Assembly (NCBI GenBank): GCA_016190985.1 | Contig: JACPPI010000001.1 | Location: forward strand, 186,001 to 250,000 | DNA length: 64,000 nucleotides | Direction: 5' to 3' | Origin: Opitutia bacterium | Lineage (GTDB): Bacteria > Verrucomicrobiota > Verrucomicrobiia > Opitutales > Opitutaceae | In this document: piece by piece, positions 33,061 to 41,007 of the stretch | Position numbering within the stretch: position 1 is the stretch's first letter | Layout of the letters: the number at the start of each line of letters is the position of its first letter | Made by a program: the position numbers and the translations under genes | Notes under the pieces: model-generated | Told to the model about the DNA's origin: nothing | Databases searched by the model: none | The model's input: the letters and a program-made list of their open reading frames with translations, nothing else

Positions 33061-34011
33061 ATGGTCAAAGATCCCACCGCCACCCCGTTTCCCAACCCCA
33101 AGCAGGAAGACGAGCTGATCAAGCGCGTTCACCGCGAGTTGATCGACGACTACGATGAGGAACTGGAGATGGAGCGCGAGGACTGGGAACACGCCACCCC
33201 GGGCGCGCCGGCCCGTCCGTCCGAGAAGGACATGTCCCTTGAGGCGCGGAACCGTTATTTCACCGAGCTGTTCCGCCTGCAGGGTGAACTGGTCAAGATG
33301 CACGACTGGATCGTGGCGAGCGGCCACCGGCTGGTCATCCTGTTCGAGGGACGCGATGCCGCCGGCAAGGGCGGCGCCATCAAGCGCATCACGCAGCGGC
33401 TGAATCCCCGCGTGGCCCGGGTGGCCGCCCTGCCCGCGCCCTCCGGCCGCGAGCGGACGCAGTGGTATTTCCAACGCTATGTCGCCCACCTGCCGGCCGC
33501 CGGCGAGATGGTGCTGTTCGACCGCAGTTGGTATAACCGCGCCGGCGTCGAAAAGGTCATGGGCTTCTGCACCGACGACGAATACGAGGAGTTTTTCCGC
33601 TCGGTGCCCGAGTTCGAGAAGATGCTCGTGCGCTCCGGCATCCAGCTGGTCAAATACTGGTTCTCCATCCCCGACGAGGAGCAGGAGTTCCGGTTCCGCT
33701 GCCGCATCAACGACCCGCTCAAGCAGTGGAAACTCAGCCCGATGGACCTCGAGTCGCGCAAGCGCTGGGAGCAATACACGAAGGCCAAGGAGGTCATGTT
33801 CAAGCGCTCGCACATTCCCGAGGCCCCGTGGTGGGTCGTGCAGGCCAAGGACAAGAAGAAGGGCCGGCTCAACTGCATCCACCACCTGCTGTCGCAGGTG
33901 AAATACACCGAGGTCGCGCACAAACCCATCCGGCTGCCGCCCCGCGACCACAGCCCCGACTACCGCCGCGAGCCCATCTCCCCGAAGATGCTCGTGCCCG
34001 AGGTCTACTGA
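33061..34011 (+). CDS. ppk2: Polyphosphate kinase 2
   Basis: A 316-residue PPK2 with Walker A FEGRDAAGKGGAIKRI, the lid/B region LFDRSWYNRAGVEKVMGFC, and the conserved WKLSPMDLESRKRWEQYTKA and SHIPEAPWWVVQAKDKKKGRLN segments. PPK2 enzymes transfer phosphate between polyphosphate and nucleoside di- or monophosphates, usually regenerating GTP/ATP. A highly acidic N-terminus of about 55 residues (DDYDEELEMEREDWEH) precedes the fold. The class (ADP, GDP or AMP preference) cannot be settled by eye. Start ATG 33061 begins the conserved part; an upstream GTG/TTG is not needed. Confidence 0.93.
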   Translation: MVKDPTATPFPNPKQEDELIKRVHRELIDDYDEELEMEREDWEHATPGAPARPSEKDMSLEARNRYFTELFRLQGELVKMHDWIVASGHRLVILFEGRDAAGKGGAIKRITQRLNPRVARVAALPAPSGRERTQWYFQRYVAHLPAAGEMVLFDRSWYNRAGVEKVMGFCTDDEYEEFFRSVPEFEKMLVRSGIQLVKYWFSIPDEEQEFRFRCRINDPLKQWKLSPMDLESRKRWEQYTKAKEVMFKRSHIPEAPWWVVQAKDKKKGRLNCIHHLLSQVKYTEVAHKPIRLPPRDHSPDYRREPISPKMLVPEVY

Positions 34012-34019
34012 GCCGCCGG

Positions 34020-34100
34020 GTGGAGCGCGGCCTCAGGACGCGCGGCGAACCCGTCCGGCTTGTCCGCCGTGGCCTTGGCGGCGGCAGGCCAGGTTCCACC
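34020..34100. repeat. GGTGGA-bounded inverted-repeat element
   Basis: Starts GGTGGAGCGCGGCCTCAGGA and ends GGCAGGCCAGGTTCCACC. The GGTGGA/TCCACC ends and GGCCT/AGGCC pairs define an imperfect inverted repeat in the 97-bp gap between ppk2 and the convergent hypothetical. GCCGGGCTCCACC at 27726 is a related fragment. Confidence 0.6.
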
Positions 34101-34108
34101 TTTCAAAC

Positions 34109-34729
34109 TCACGCCACTACCACCGGAGCCGACGCAGTCTTCGCTCTCGGCGCGCCGACGAGCACGCCGAGGTGCTCCTGGATTTTCTGGAAGAACTCCA
34201 CGTTCAGATCGCCCACCGGCACCTCGTAAAGCTGGTGCGTCGGCATGTGCTCGTAGATCTGCCGCTGGTTGTCCTCGGAGTAACCGCGCAGCTTGATGAG
34301 CTTCTTGCGCTCCAACATGAGAGCGAGGAACTGGAGTAAAGGCGTGTTGATAGCTGAGGGGCCACCGTTGTTTGCTGCTGCAAACCCGGTGTTTGTCCCG
34401 AGAACTGTGTCCTCCGGCACACTCACGGGCAAAGCCAGAGTCAGGAACAGGTTCTCGGCGGTCAGCTTGAGTGTCCGCGCCGGATCCTCCTCGGCCTTGC
34501 GCTGCTTGAAGGCCACCACCCAGCGGCAGTAGACAAAGGCCGGCAGCCTTGCCTCGCCGAAGCTTGGCGCAGACGGGGTGAAGCGCGCGTCCTCGCTCTC
34601 CAGCAGGTCGCGGCGGGCGACCTCGCCGCTCGCCTCCCGCACCAGATAGCTGACGACCCGGTCGTTCTCGGCGAAGTCGCGGCCGCTGACATGGCACTTG
34701 GTGGCAATCGGGTGAAGAGTCAGCTCCAT
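34109..34729 (-). CDS. Conserved hypothetical protein (zinc-finger-free, 206 residues)
   Basis: I do not recognise this gene. It encodes 206 residues with an N-terminus MELTLHPIATKCHVSGRDFAENDRV, where a CHVSGR motif and VVSYLVREASGEVARRDLL suggest a small beta domain. The middle is helical (EEDPARTLKLTAENLFLTL), and a C-terminal region is rich in Leu/Lys (LMLERKKLIKLRGYSEDNQRQ). No signal peptide or membrane helix is seen. Codon use matches its neighbours, so it appears real. It is convergent with ppk2 and upstream of an inverted repeat that separates it from a phosphoesterase. Confidence 0.55.
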   Translation of the reverse strand: MELTLHPIATKCHVSGRDFAENDRVVSYLVREASGEVARRDLLESEDARFTPSAPSFGEARLPAFVYCRWVVAFKQRKAEEDPARTLKLTAENLFLTLALPVSVPEDTVLGTNTGFAAANNGGPSAINTPLLQFLALMLERKKLIKLRGYSEDNQRQIYEHMPTHQLYEVPVGDLNVEFFQKIQEHLGVLVGAPRAKTASAPVVVA

Positions 34730-34780
34730 GGACGTTTTCTTGTTTACCCCCGGGGCCCGCGAACGCTAGCTAAAATGCAG

Positions 34781-34915
34781 TAGCGAACATCGAGTAGTGA
34801 GTAGCGGCTTAACCTTGCTGATCAATTTTACCCAGAAGATGGAATCACGCGGAATGGCGCGGCGGCCCTTCGTTGCAGTGTCATGAGCCTGTCTACTCGC
34901 TACTCGATGCTCACT
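34781..34915. repeat. Inverted CTACTCGATG-type repeat pair
   Basis: Left arm 34781-34806 (AGCGAACATCGAGTAGTGAG) and right arm 34892-34915 (CTACTCGCTACTCGATGCTC) are near-complementary over about 24 bp and lie 85 bp apart. They occupy the promoter region of the phosphoesterase gene and end 24 bp before its start. Confidence 0.7.
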
Positions 34916-34938
34916 CCTCGCCACTTCCGCTCATTCCA

Positions 34939-35601
34939 ATGAGTGGACGCCTCATTGCCGTCGGCGACATCCATGGTTGCCACAAGGAATTTCGCGACCT
35001 GCTCGACAAGCTCGACCTCGGGAAGGACGACCGCCTGATCCTGCTGGGCGATCTCATCAACCGCGGCCCCGACAGCGGCAAGGTGGTCGAGCTGGCCCGG
35101 GAGCACGCCACCGCCTCGCTTCTCGGCAACCACGAGCTGCGCCACCTCAACTACCGCCGCACCGACGACCCGAGCCATCTCAAGAAATACGACTACGCCA
35201 CCATGGAGCAGCTGCGCGGCAAGGACTGGGACTACCTGGAGGCGATGAAACTCACCTACGAGGATGCGGAGCTCGGGGTGGTGTTGGTCCACGGCGGCTT
35301 CCTACCCGACCGGCCGTGGCACAAGCAGCCGGCGCGCATCGTCACCCGCATCCAGGTCGTCGGCCCGGACGGCGAACCGCACAAACGCTCCGAGATGCCC
35401 GACGCTCCGCACTGGTCCACGCTCTGGGCCGGCCCGCCCTTTGTCGTCTACGGCCACACGCCGCGCGAGGAAGTCGCCCGCACCAAGTGGACACTCGGCA
35501 TCGACACCGCCTGCGTGCTGGGCGGCAGCCTGACCGCCTACATCCTCCCGGAGAAACGCATCGTGCAGGTCAAGGCCCGGGAGCGCTACTACAGTCCCTG
35601 A
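34939..35601 (+). CDS. Metallophosphoesterase, PrpA/ApaH-like serine/threonine phosphatase
   Basis: A 220-residue calcineurin-like phosphoesterase: LIAVGDIHGCHKEF, LILLGDLINRGPDSGKVVEL, LLGNHELRHLNYRR, VHGGFLPDRPWH and YGHTPREEV, i.e. the GDIHG/GDxxxRG/GNHE set that binds two metals. Bacterial relatives are PrpA-type protein phosphatases and bis-nucleosyl tetraphosphatases. The start is ATG 34939 (MSGRLIAVGDIHG), because a longer frame runs through a repeat. It precedes the YhaM-like gene on the same strand by 74 bp. Confidence 0.9.
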   Translation: MSGRLIAVGDIHGCHKEFRDLLDKLDLGKDDRLILLGDLINRGPDSGKVVELAREHATASLLGNHELRHLNYRRTDDPSHLKKYDYATMEQLRGKDWDYLEAMKLTYEDAELGVVLVHGGFLPDRPWHKQPARIVTRIQVVGPDGEPHKRSEMPDAPHWSTLWAGPPFVVYGHTPREEVARTKWTLGIDTACVLGGSLTAYILPEKRIVQVKARERYYSP

Positions 35602-35638
35602 TCCGACGGGCGGGCGGTCCGTGCGGAAGAGTCTTTGC

Positions 35639-35670
35639 CCTGTCCTCTGTTTTCTGTTCTCTGTCCTCCG
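35639..35670. repeat. Pyrimidine-rich repeat (TGTCCTCTGTTTTCTG type)
   Basis: TGTCCTCTGTTTTCTGTTCT followed by CTGTCCTCCG, ending 5 bp before the ATG of the YhaM-like gene. A second copy of the same motif lies in pilC at 37901-37930 in inverted orientation. It leaves no room for a normal ribosome-binding site. Confidence 0.6.
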
Positions 35671-35675
35671 CAACC

Positions 35676-36665
35676 ATGTCCGACATCTCCACCACCCTCT
35701 CCGTCCAGGCCATCAAGGCGCTTAATCCCAAGGGAGGCGACACTTTCGCCAGCGTGCTGCTCATCAGGCGCCTGGCCGAGCGCCCGACCAAGACGGGCAA
35801 TCCGTTCCTCGCGGTCGAACTGGGCGACCGGACCGGCACCTTCAACGTCAATTGCTTCAGCGACAACCCGGCCTTCGAGTTCTTCAAGGGCCTGAAGGAG
35901 GGCGCCGTCGTCCGGATTGAGGCCAAGGTGGACTATTATCAGAGCCGGTTCTCCCCGAAATTGCTCCGCGCCGAGGAGATCTCGGCCGAGCAGCTCGCCG
36001 GTTCGCCGCTTCTCGCCAACCTCGTCGAGACCGCGCCTGAGGACGCCGACGCGCTGTGGACCGAGTTTCAGGCACACATTGCCGCCATCACCCACGCCGA
36101 GCTGCGCGCCACGGTGCAGGCCGTGTTCGACGAAATCGGCGAGCAGTTCCGCCATGCCCCGGCCGCTCTCGCCATGCATCACGCCTACCGGCACGGCCTG
36201 CTCGAGCACACTGTCCACATGGCCCGCGTCGGCCGCGCGCTCGCCCCACTCTACCCCGAAGTCGACGCCGATCTCGCCCTCGCCGGCATCCTCGTCCACG
36301 ACACCGGCAAGGTCATCGAGTATCAGGGCACGCTCGCCACCTCACGCAGCCGCAAGGGCATCCTCCAAGGCCATGTCGTGCTCGGCTACCAGCTCGTCCG
36401 CAAGGCCGGCCTCAAGGCCAAGCTCAACCCCGACCTGTTGGAACGGCTTGAACACATCGTGCTCAGCCACCAGGGCGAACTCGAATGGGGCGCGGCGGTC
36501 ATCGCCGCCACGCCCGAGGCCGTGTTCGTCGCCAAGATCGACGACCTCGACGCCAAGATGGGCATGGTCCAGCGCCTGCTCCGCCAGGCCGGAGAGAACG
36601 ACGAGTTCTCCGACAAGCATCTCGGCCTGAACGCGCAGCTGTTGCTCAAGAAGCCGGTGAAATAA
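35676..36665 (+). CDS. YhaM-like 3'-5' exoribonuclease (OB fold plus HD domain)
   Basis: Encodes 329 residues. An N-terminal OB/nucleic-acid-binding domain (FLAVELGDRTGTFNVNCFSDN, about residues 15-100) is followed by an HD domain: HHAYRHGLLEHTVHMA, ILVHDTGKVIEYQG, HIVLSHQGELEWG, and KIDDLDAKM. The layout matches the RNase YhaM/CBF1 family that trims RNA (and DNA) from 3' ends with metal ions. All HD metal ligands seem intact. It lies directly after the phosphoesterase gene; the 3' end abuts a REP-like element. Confidence 0.88.
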   Translation: MSDISTTLSVQAIKALNPKGGDTFASVLLIRRLAERPTKTGNPFLAVELGDRTGTFNVNCFSDNPAFEFFKGLKEGAVVRIEAKVDYYQSRFSPKLLRAEEISAEQLAGSPLLANLVETAPEDADALWTEFQAHIAAITHAELRATVQAVFDEIGEQFRHAPAALAMHHAYRHGLLEHTVHMARVGRALAPLYPEVDADLALAGILVHDTGKVIEYQGTLATSRSRKGILQGHVVLGYQLVRKAGLKAKLNPDLLERLEHIVLSHQGELEWGAAVIAATPEAVFVAKIDDLDAKMGMVQRLLRQAGENDEFSDKHLGLNAQLLLKKPVK

Positions 36666-36668
36666 ACA

Positions 36669-36726
36669 GTAGGGTCGGTGCTTGCACCGACCTGACAAGC
36701 GAGGTCGCCGCAAGCGGCGACCCTAC
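36669..36726. repeat. Double-hairpin REP-like element
   Basis: Two hairpins with perfect 8-bp arms and 4-nt loops, GGTCGGTG/CACCGACC and GGTCGCCG/CGGCGACC, enclosed by GTAGGGTC and GACCCTAC. It begins 4 bp after the YhaM-like stop. The architecture equals the element at 20598-20655. Confidence 0.87.
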
Positions 36727-36735
36727 AGAATCAAG

Positions 36736-36765
36736 TCAGCAGCTGCACGATCCGCACGATCGGCC
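36736..36765 (-). pseudogene. Relic of a pilC-like 3' end
   Basis: On the minus strand this reads P-I-V-R-I-V-Q-L-L-T-stop, the same ten residues and stop as the pilC end 100 bp away, with nearly every third position different. All changes are synonymous, so the stretch looks like the leftover end of a paralogue rather than a recent copy. Upstream homology is lost immediately. Confidence 0.5.
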
Positions 36766-36836
36766 AGCCTTCGCCGAGCCTACGGCTGGCAGGTCGTGTT
36801 CACGGGTGGCCCTGTGCAAAGCGCATCTTGCGGGCG

Positions 36837-38117
36837 TTATGTGAGCAGTTGGACAATCCGGACAATGGGCAGGAAGAGCGCAATGACGATTGTGCCGACG
36901 ACGAGCGCGAGGAACAGGATCAGGATGGGTTCGATCAGCGAGCTGAGGCCGGCGACGGCGTTGTCGACCTCCTCCTCGTAGATGTCGGCGACCTTTCCGA
37001 GCATCTCGGGCAACTGGCCGGTGTGCTCGCCGACGTCGATCATGCTCGTGACCATGGGCGGAAAGACATTCGTCGCCTCCAGCGGCGGCGCGACCGGTGC
37101 GCCCTCCTTCACGCGGTCGTGCACCTCGGTGATGGCGCCGCCGACCCGCGAATTGCCGCAAGTGTCGCGCGTGATGAGCAGCGCCGGCAGGATGGGCACA
37201 CCGCTGGAGAGCAGTGTGCCGAGGGTCCGGCCGAACCGGGCGATGATGGCTTTCAGAAAGAGCGGACCAAACAGGGGCAGCCTCACGACCCAGGTGTCCA
37301 GCAGTCTTGCCCCGGCGGGCGTCCGTCGGAAAGCCTGCACACCCAGCCACAGCGCCACACCCACGCCCAGCGCGACGAGGTAGTGGTTCTTCACCGCGTC
37401 GCTCACGGTAAGCACCGCCTGCGTCAATGGCGGCAGCGGCGCGCCCTTGAGCAGGTCGGCGAAGATCTGCTTGAACTTCGGCACCACGAACACGAGCAGG
37501 CCGGCGAGAATCAGCACGGCCACGGCCATGACGATGAGCGGGTAGACCATCGCCGAGGTGATTTTGCCCTTCAGTTGCAGGCTTTTTTCCTGAAACCGCG
37601 CCAGCCGGTCGAGCACGACATCGAGCACGCCACCGGCCTCGCCGGCTTTGACCATGTTGATGTAGAGGCGGTCGAAGACGCGCGGGTGCTGTGCCATCGC
37701 CTCGGAGAGCGTGCCGCCGGACTTGATGGCCTCGGCCAGCGCCTCGATCACGCGCCGGAAGCCCGAGTTGCGCTCCTGCCGCGCCAACACCCCGAGCCCG
37801 CGCAGCAGGGGCATGCCGGCCCGCAGCAACGTGGCCAATTGGCGGGTGAACACCGCCAGATCCTTGGCCCCGACCAAGCGGAGGAACGGCAGGCGCAATT
37901 GGACAGAAGACAGAGGACGGAGGACAGAAACCGGAGCCTGACGCGGTTGGGCAGACGCTTTCGACTGCGATGGTCCTCCGGTCTGAGGAAAAACATCTGT
38001 GGGAAACAGGCCCTGCCCTTTGAGAATGGCCGCCACCTGCTTCACGTCCGGGGCGTCGAGCGAGCCGGTCTTCTCCGCGCCGCGCGCGTCGAGGGCGGTA
38101 TATGAAAATCGAGGCAT
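36837..38117 (-). CDS. pilC: Type IV pilus inner-membrane platform protein PilC (GspF family)
   Basis: A 426-residue GspF/PilC protein with two repeated cytosolic helical domains and three membrane segments. Visible: FSYTALDARGAEKTGSLDAPD at the N-terminus, KDLAVFTRQLATLLRAGMPLL and, in the second domain, TLGTLLSSGVPILPALLITRDT. Each is followed by transmembrane helices such as MVYPLIVMAVAVLILAGLLVF and LILFLALVVGTIVIALFLPIV. It anchors the pilus motor ATPases encoded just downstream. The linker around residues 50-75 is coded by an inverted copy of the pyrimidine repeat seen at 35639 and is unlike other PilC proteins. Confidence 0.92.
   Translation of the reverse strand: MPRFSYTALDARGAEKTGSLDAPDVKQVAAILKGQGLFPTDVFPQTGGPSQSKASAQPRQAPVSVLRPLSSVQLRLPFLRLVGAKDLAVFTRQLATLLRAGMPLLRGLGVLARQERNSGFRRVIEALAEAIKSGGTLSEAMAQHPRVFDRLYINMVKAGEAGGVLDVVLDRLARFQEKSLQLKGKITSAMVYPLIVMAVAVLILAGLLVFVVPKFKQIFADLLKGAPLPPLTQAVLTVSDAVKNHYLVALGVGVALWLGVQAFRRTPAGARLLDTWVVRLPLFGPLFLKAIIARFGRTLGTLLSSGVPILPALLITRDTCGNSRVGGAITEVHDRVKEGAPVAPPLEATNVFPPMVTSMIDVGEHTGQLPEMLGKVADIYEEEVDNAVAGLSSLIEPILILFLALVVGTIVIALFLPIVRIVQLLT
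37901..37930. repeat. Pyrimidine-rich repeat inside pilC
   Basis: On the minus strand it reads like the element at 35639 (TCCTCTGTCTTCTGTCC core). It lies in the linker between the short N-terminal region and the first GspF domain, encoding VSVLRPLSSVQL in frame. Confidence 0.55.
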
Positions 38118-38199
38118 GGCTAAATATGGAACTCAGGGAAACCGGAACCGATCCCCAATCTCACCGGGCGTCTTCCTGATTTCCTGAGTTCCATATTGG

Positions 38200-39891
38200 T
38201 CACGTGTATTTCACGACCTCCTCCACGGTCGTTTCGCCGGCCAGGATGGCCGCGAGGCCCGCCTCGCGCAACGTGGTCATGCCCTGCCCGACCGCCTGCT
38301 GCTTCAGCTCGACCAAGGACACGCCCCGCACCACCGCCTCGCGCAGGCTGTCGTTCATGGGCAGGTATTCAAAAAGCCCGATGCGGCCTTTGTAACCTAA
38401 TAGGTTACAAGCAGCACAGCCGACCGCGCGGTGGAAAACCTGGCCCGACTCCTTGGCTGTGTCAGCCCCCAACTGACGTAGCAGCGCTTCGCTCGGCGTA
38501 TAGGCGGCGCGGCAGGCCGGACAGAGCCGCCGCACGAGCCGCTGGGCGAGCACCGCTTCCAGCGTCGAGGCGAGCAGGAAGGGCTCGATGCCCATGTCCA
38601 CCAGGCGCGTGACCGCCGACGGCGCGTCGTTCGTGTGCAGGGTGCTGAGCACGAGGTGGCCGGTGAGCGAGGCCTGGATGGCGATCTGCGCCGTCTCAAG
38701 GTCGCGAATTTCACCGACCATCACGATGTCGGGATCCTGGCGGAGAAAAGTGCGGAGGGCCCGGGCAAAGGTCAGGCCGGCCGCCAGATTCACCGGCACC
38801 TGCATGACGCCGTCGATCTCGTATTCGACCGGATCCTCGACCGTGAGCAGCTTGGAATCGACCGTATTGAGCGCGGTCAGGCAGCTGTAGAGCGTGGTGG
38901 TCTTGCCCGAGCCCGTCGGCCCGGTGACGATGAAAATGCCGTTGGGGCGGTGGATGATCTCCTCGACGCCGGAACGGATTTGGCCGGGCAGGCCGAGCTG
39001 GCGCAGCTCGAGCTGGACCGAGGTCTGGTCGAGGACGCGCAGCACGACGCTCTCGCCGAACTGTGTCGGCAAGGTGGAGACGCGCAGGTCCACGGCGCGG
39101 CCGCCGAGGTTGAGCTTGATGCGGCCGTCCTGCGGGAGGCGGCGCTCGGCGATGTTGAGGTTGGCCAGCACCTTGATGCGCGAGATGATGGGCAGCGCGA
39201 GGTTCTTGGGCGGCGGCGCCATGTCGTAGAGCGAGCCGTCGATCCGGTAGCGGATCTTGAAGTCGTGCTCGAAGGGCTCGAAATGGATGTCGGACGCCTT
39301 GTCCCGGATCGCCTGCGCGAGCACGAGATTGACGAAGCGGATGATGGGGGTCTGCCCGGCGAGCTGCTCGATGTCCTCCTCCGTCAGCACCTCGTCGCCC
39401 GTGTCCTCCATCTGCGCCCGGAGGTCGCCGAGCGCGGCGCCGAGGGAGATTTCCTCCTCCCCATAGTGCTGGCGGATGAGCAACTGGACGCGCTCAGGAT
39501 CGGCGACACTGACACGCACGTCGCGCTCAAGGGCAAAGGTGAGATCGCTCACCAAGTGGGGGTTGAAGGGATCCACTGCGGCCAGCGAGACGGAGAAGCC
39601 GTCGGCGGCGAGCGGCGCCACGCCGTAGGCGCGGGCCATGCCGCCTTCCACGAGCGCCAGGGCGTCGCCCGGCAGCGTCGCGGGAAGCTCGGCCGCGTAG
39701 CCGCAGCCGATGTGCTCCGCCACGGCTTGCAGCAGAGCGGGTTTGTCGATCAATCCGAGGTCGAGCAGCACGACCGCGAGGGGCTTGCCGCTGGCGCGGT
39801 GCTCGTCGAAGGCCGCCTGCAGGGAAGCGGGGTCGACAAGGCGGCGCCCGGCGAGGAGATCGAAGACCGTCTGATCGTGGCCCTCGAACAT
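38200..39891 (-). CDS. GspE/PulE-family motor ATPase (PilB-like), first copy
   Basis: A 563-residue secretion/pilus ATPase. The N-terminal MshEN-like region has DEHRASGKPLAVVLLDLGLIDKP, and the ATPase core has [18 protein letters not shown] (Walker A), DIVMVGEIRDLETAQIA (Walker B/Asp box) and GHLVLSTLHTNDAPSA (His box). A zinc tetra-cysteine follows, LCPAC ... GCAAC. The fourth cysteine (Cys495) and the following NLLGYK are encoded by the 23-nt palindrome (copy C), where homologues have CxGTGY. It powers pilus extension with PilC and sits between pilC and pilT. Confidence 0.92.
   Translation of the reverse strand: MFEGHDQTVFDLLAGRRLVDPASLQAAFDEHRASGKPLAVVLLDLGLIDKPALLQAVAEHIGCGYAAELPATLPGDALALVEGGMARAYGVAPLAADGFSVSLAAVDPFNPHLVSDLTFALERDVRVSVADPERVQLLIRQHYGEEEISLGAALGDLRAQMEDTGDEVLTEEDIEQLAGQTPIIRFVNLVLAQAIRDKASDIHFEPFEHDFKIRYRIDGSLYDMAPPPKNLALPIISRIKVLANLNIAERRLPQDGRIKLNLGGRAVDLRVSTLPTQFGESVVLRVLDQTSVQLELRQLGLPGQIRSGVEEIIHRPNGIFIVTGPTGSGKTTTLYSCLTALNTVDSKLLTVEDPVEYEIDGVMQVPVNLAAGLTFARALRTFLRQDPDIVMVGEIRDLETAQIAIQASLTGHLVLSTLHTNDAPSAVTRLVDMGIEPFLLASTLEAVLAQRLVRRLCPACRAAYTPSEALLRQLGADTAKESGQVFHRAVGCAACNLLGYKGRIGLFEYLPMNDSLREAVVRGVSLVELKQQAVGQGMTTLREAGLAAILAGETTVEEVVKYT
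38389..38411. repeat. 23-nt palindrome, copy C (inside PilB-like gene)
   Basis: Begins TTTGTAACCTAATA and ends GGTTACAAG; 10-bp arms on either side of one central base are perfect. On the minus strand it codes C-N-L-L-G-Y-K through codons TGT AAC CTA TTA GGT TAC AAA. CTA, TTA and GGT are rare in this genome. Confidence 0.8.
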
Positions 39892-39912
39892 GGCGGCCTC
39901 CTCCGGCGCGGC

Positions 39913-40995
39913 TCAGAGTTCGCGGAGCTTGAAGCCCATGGTCGTGAGCTTCTCGCGCATGACGACCGGATCCTGCGCCTTTTCCAACGCCTCATCGGGG
40001 TCGATCAGCTCGCGGTTCACGAGGCTCATCAGGTGGGTGTCGAGCGTGATCATGCCGAGGTTGGCGCCGGTCTGGATGTCCGACGGGATGCGGAAGGTCT
40101 TGTTGTCGCGGATGAGCGAGCCGATGGACGAGGTGTTGACCATGATCTCGTAGGCCGCGATGCGGCCGCCGGTCTTCTTCTTGCAGAGCGACTGGGAGAT
40201 GACCGCGATGATGGAGGTGGAGAGCTGCATGCGGATCATCTCCTTCATGTTGGCCGGGAAGGCGTCCACGATGCGGTCGACGGTCTTGGCGGCGCTGTTG
40301 GTGTGCAGCGTGCCGAAGACCAGGTGGCCCGTCTCGGCCGCGGAGATGGCGGCCTCGATGGTCTCCAGGTCGCGCAACTCGCCGACGAGGATGACATCGG
40401 GGTCCTGGCGCAGGGCGCGCTTGATGGCCTCGGCGAAGCTCGGCACGTCGGAGCCGACCTCGCGCTGGGTGACGACGCATTTCTTGTGCGGATGGTAATA
40501 CTCGATCGGATCCTCGATGGTGATGATGTGGCCGTCGCGGTTCTCGTTGATGTAATTCATCATCGAGGCGAGCGTGGTGGACTTGCCGGAGCCGGTCGGG
40601 CCGGTGACGAGGAAGAGGCCGCGCTGGCGGTAGAGCAGCTCCTTGATCTTGTCGGGCATGCCGATGGCGCGGAGGTCGAAGAGCTGGTTGGGAATCTGGC
40701 GCAGCACCATGCCGTAGTTGCCCTTGGCCTTGAGCACGCTGACGCGGAAACGGGCCTTGTCGCCGAAGGCGAAGCCGAAATCGGTGCCGCCGTTGAGCTT
40801 CACGTTCTGGATGTGGTTGTCCGGCGTGATGGACAGCATCAGCTGCTCCGTGTCCTCGGGCCGCAGCTCGGGGCCGTCGATGGGCGTCATGCTGCCGCGC
40901 AGGCGCAGGCAGGGGGGCACGCCGACTTGGAGGTGGAGATCGGAGCTTTTCTGGTCCACGACCAGTTCCAGGAGGTCATTCATTTCGTAGCTCAT
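39913..40995 (-). CDS. pilT: Twitching-motility retraction ATPase PilT
   Basis: A 360-residue PilT that drives pilus retraction. Motifs: [37 protein letters not shown] (Walker A), [53 protein letters not shown] (His box), and the C-terminal helix [22 protein letters not shown] with retraction-specific features. Length and order are canonical. It is in the middle of the motor block. Confidence 0.96.
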   Translation of the reverse strand: MSYEMNDLLELVVDQKSSDLHLQVGVPPCLRLRGSMTPIDGPELRPEDTEQLMLSITPDNHIQNVKLNGGTDFGFAFGDKARFRVSVLKAKGNYGMVLRQIPNQLFDLRAIGMPDKIKELLYRQRGLFLVTGPTGSGKSTTLASMMNYINENRDGHIITIEDPIEYYHPHKKCVVTQREVGSDVPSFAEAIKRALRQDPDVILVGELRDLETIEAAISAAETGHLVFGTLHTNSAAKTVDRIVDAFPANMKEMIRMQLSTSIIAVISQSLCKKKTGGRIAAYEIMVNTSSIGSLIRDNKTFRIPSDIQTGANLGMITLDTHLMSLVNRELIDPDEALEKAQDPVVMREKLTTMGFKLREL

Positions 40996-41007
40996 GCGAT
41001 GGGTGGG

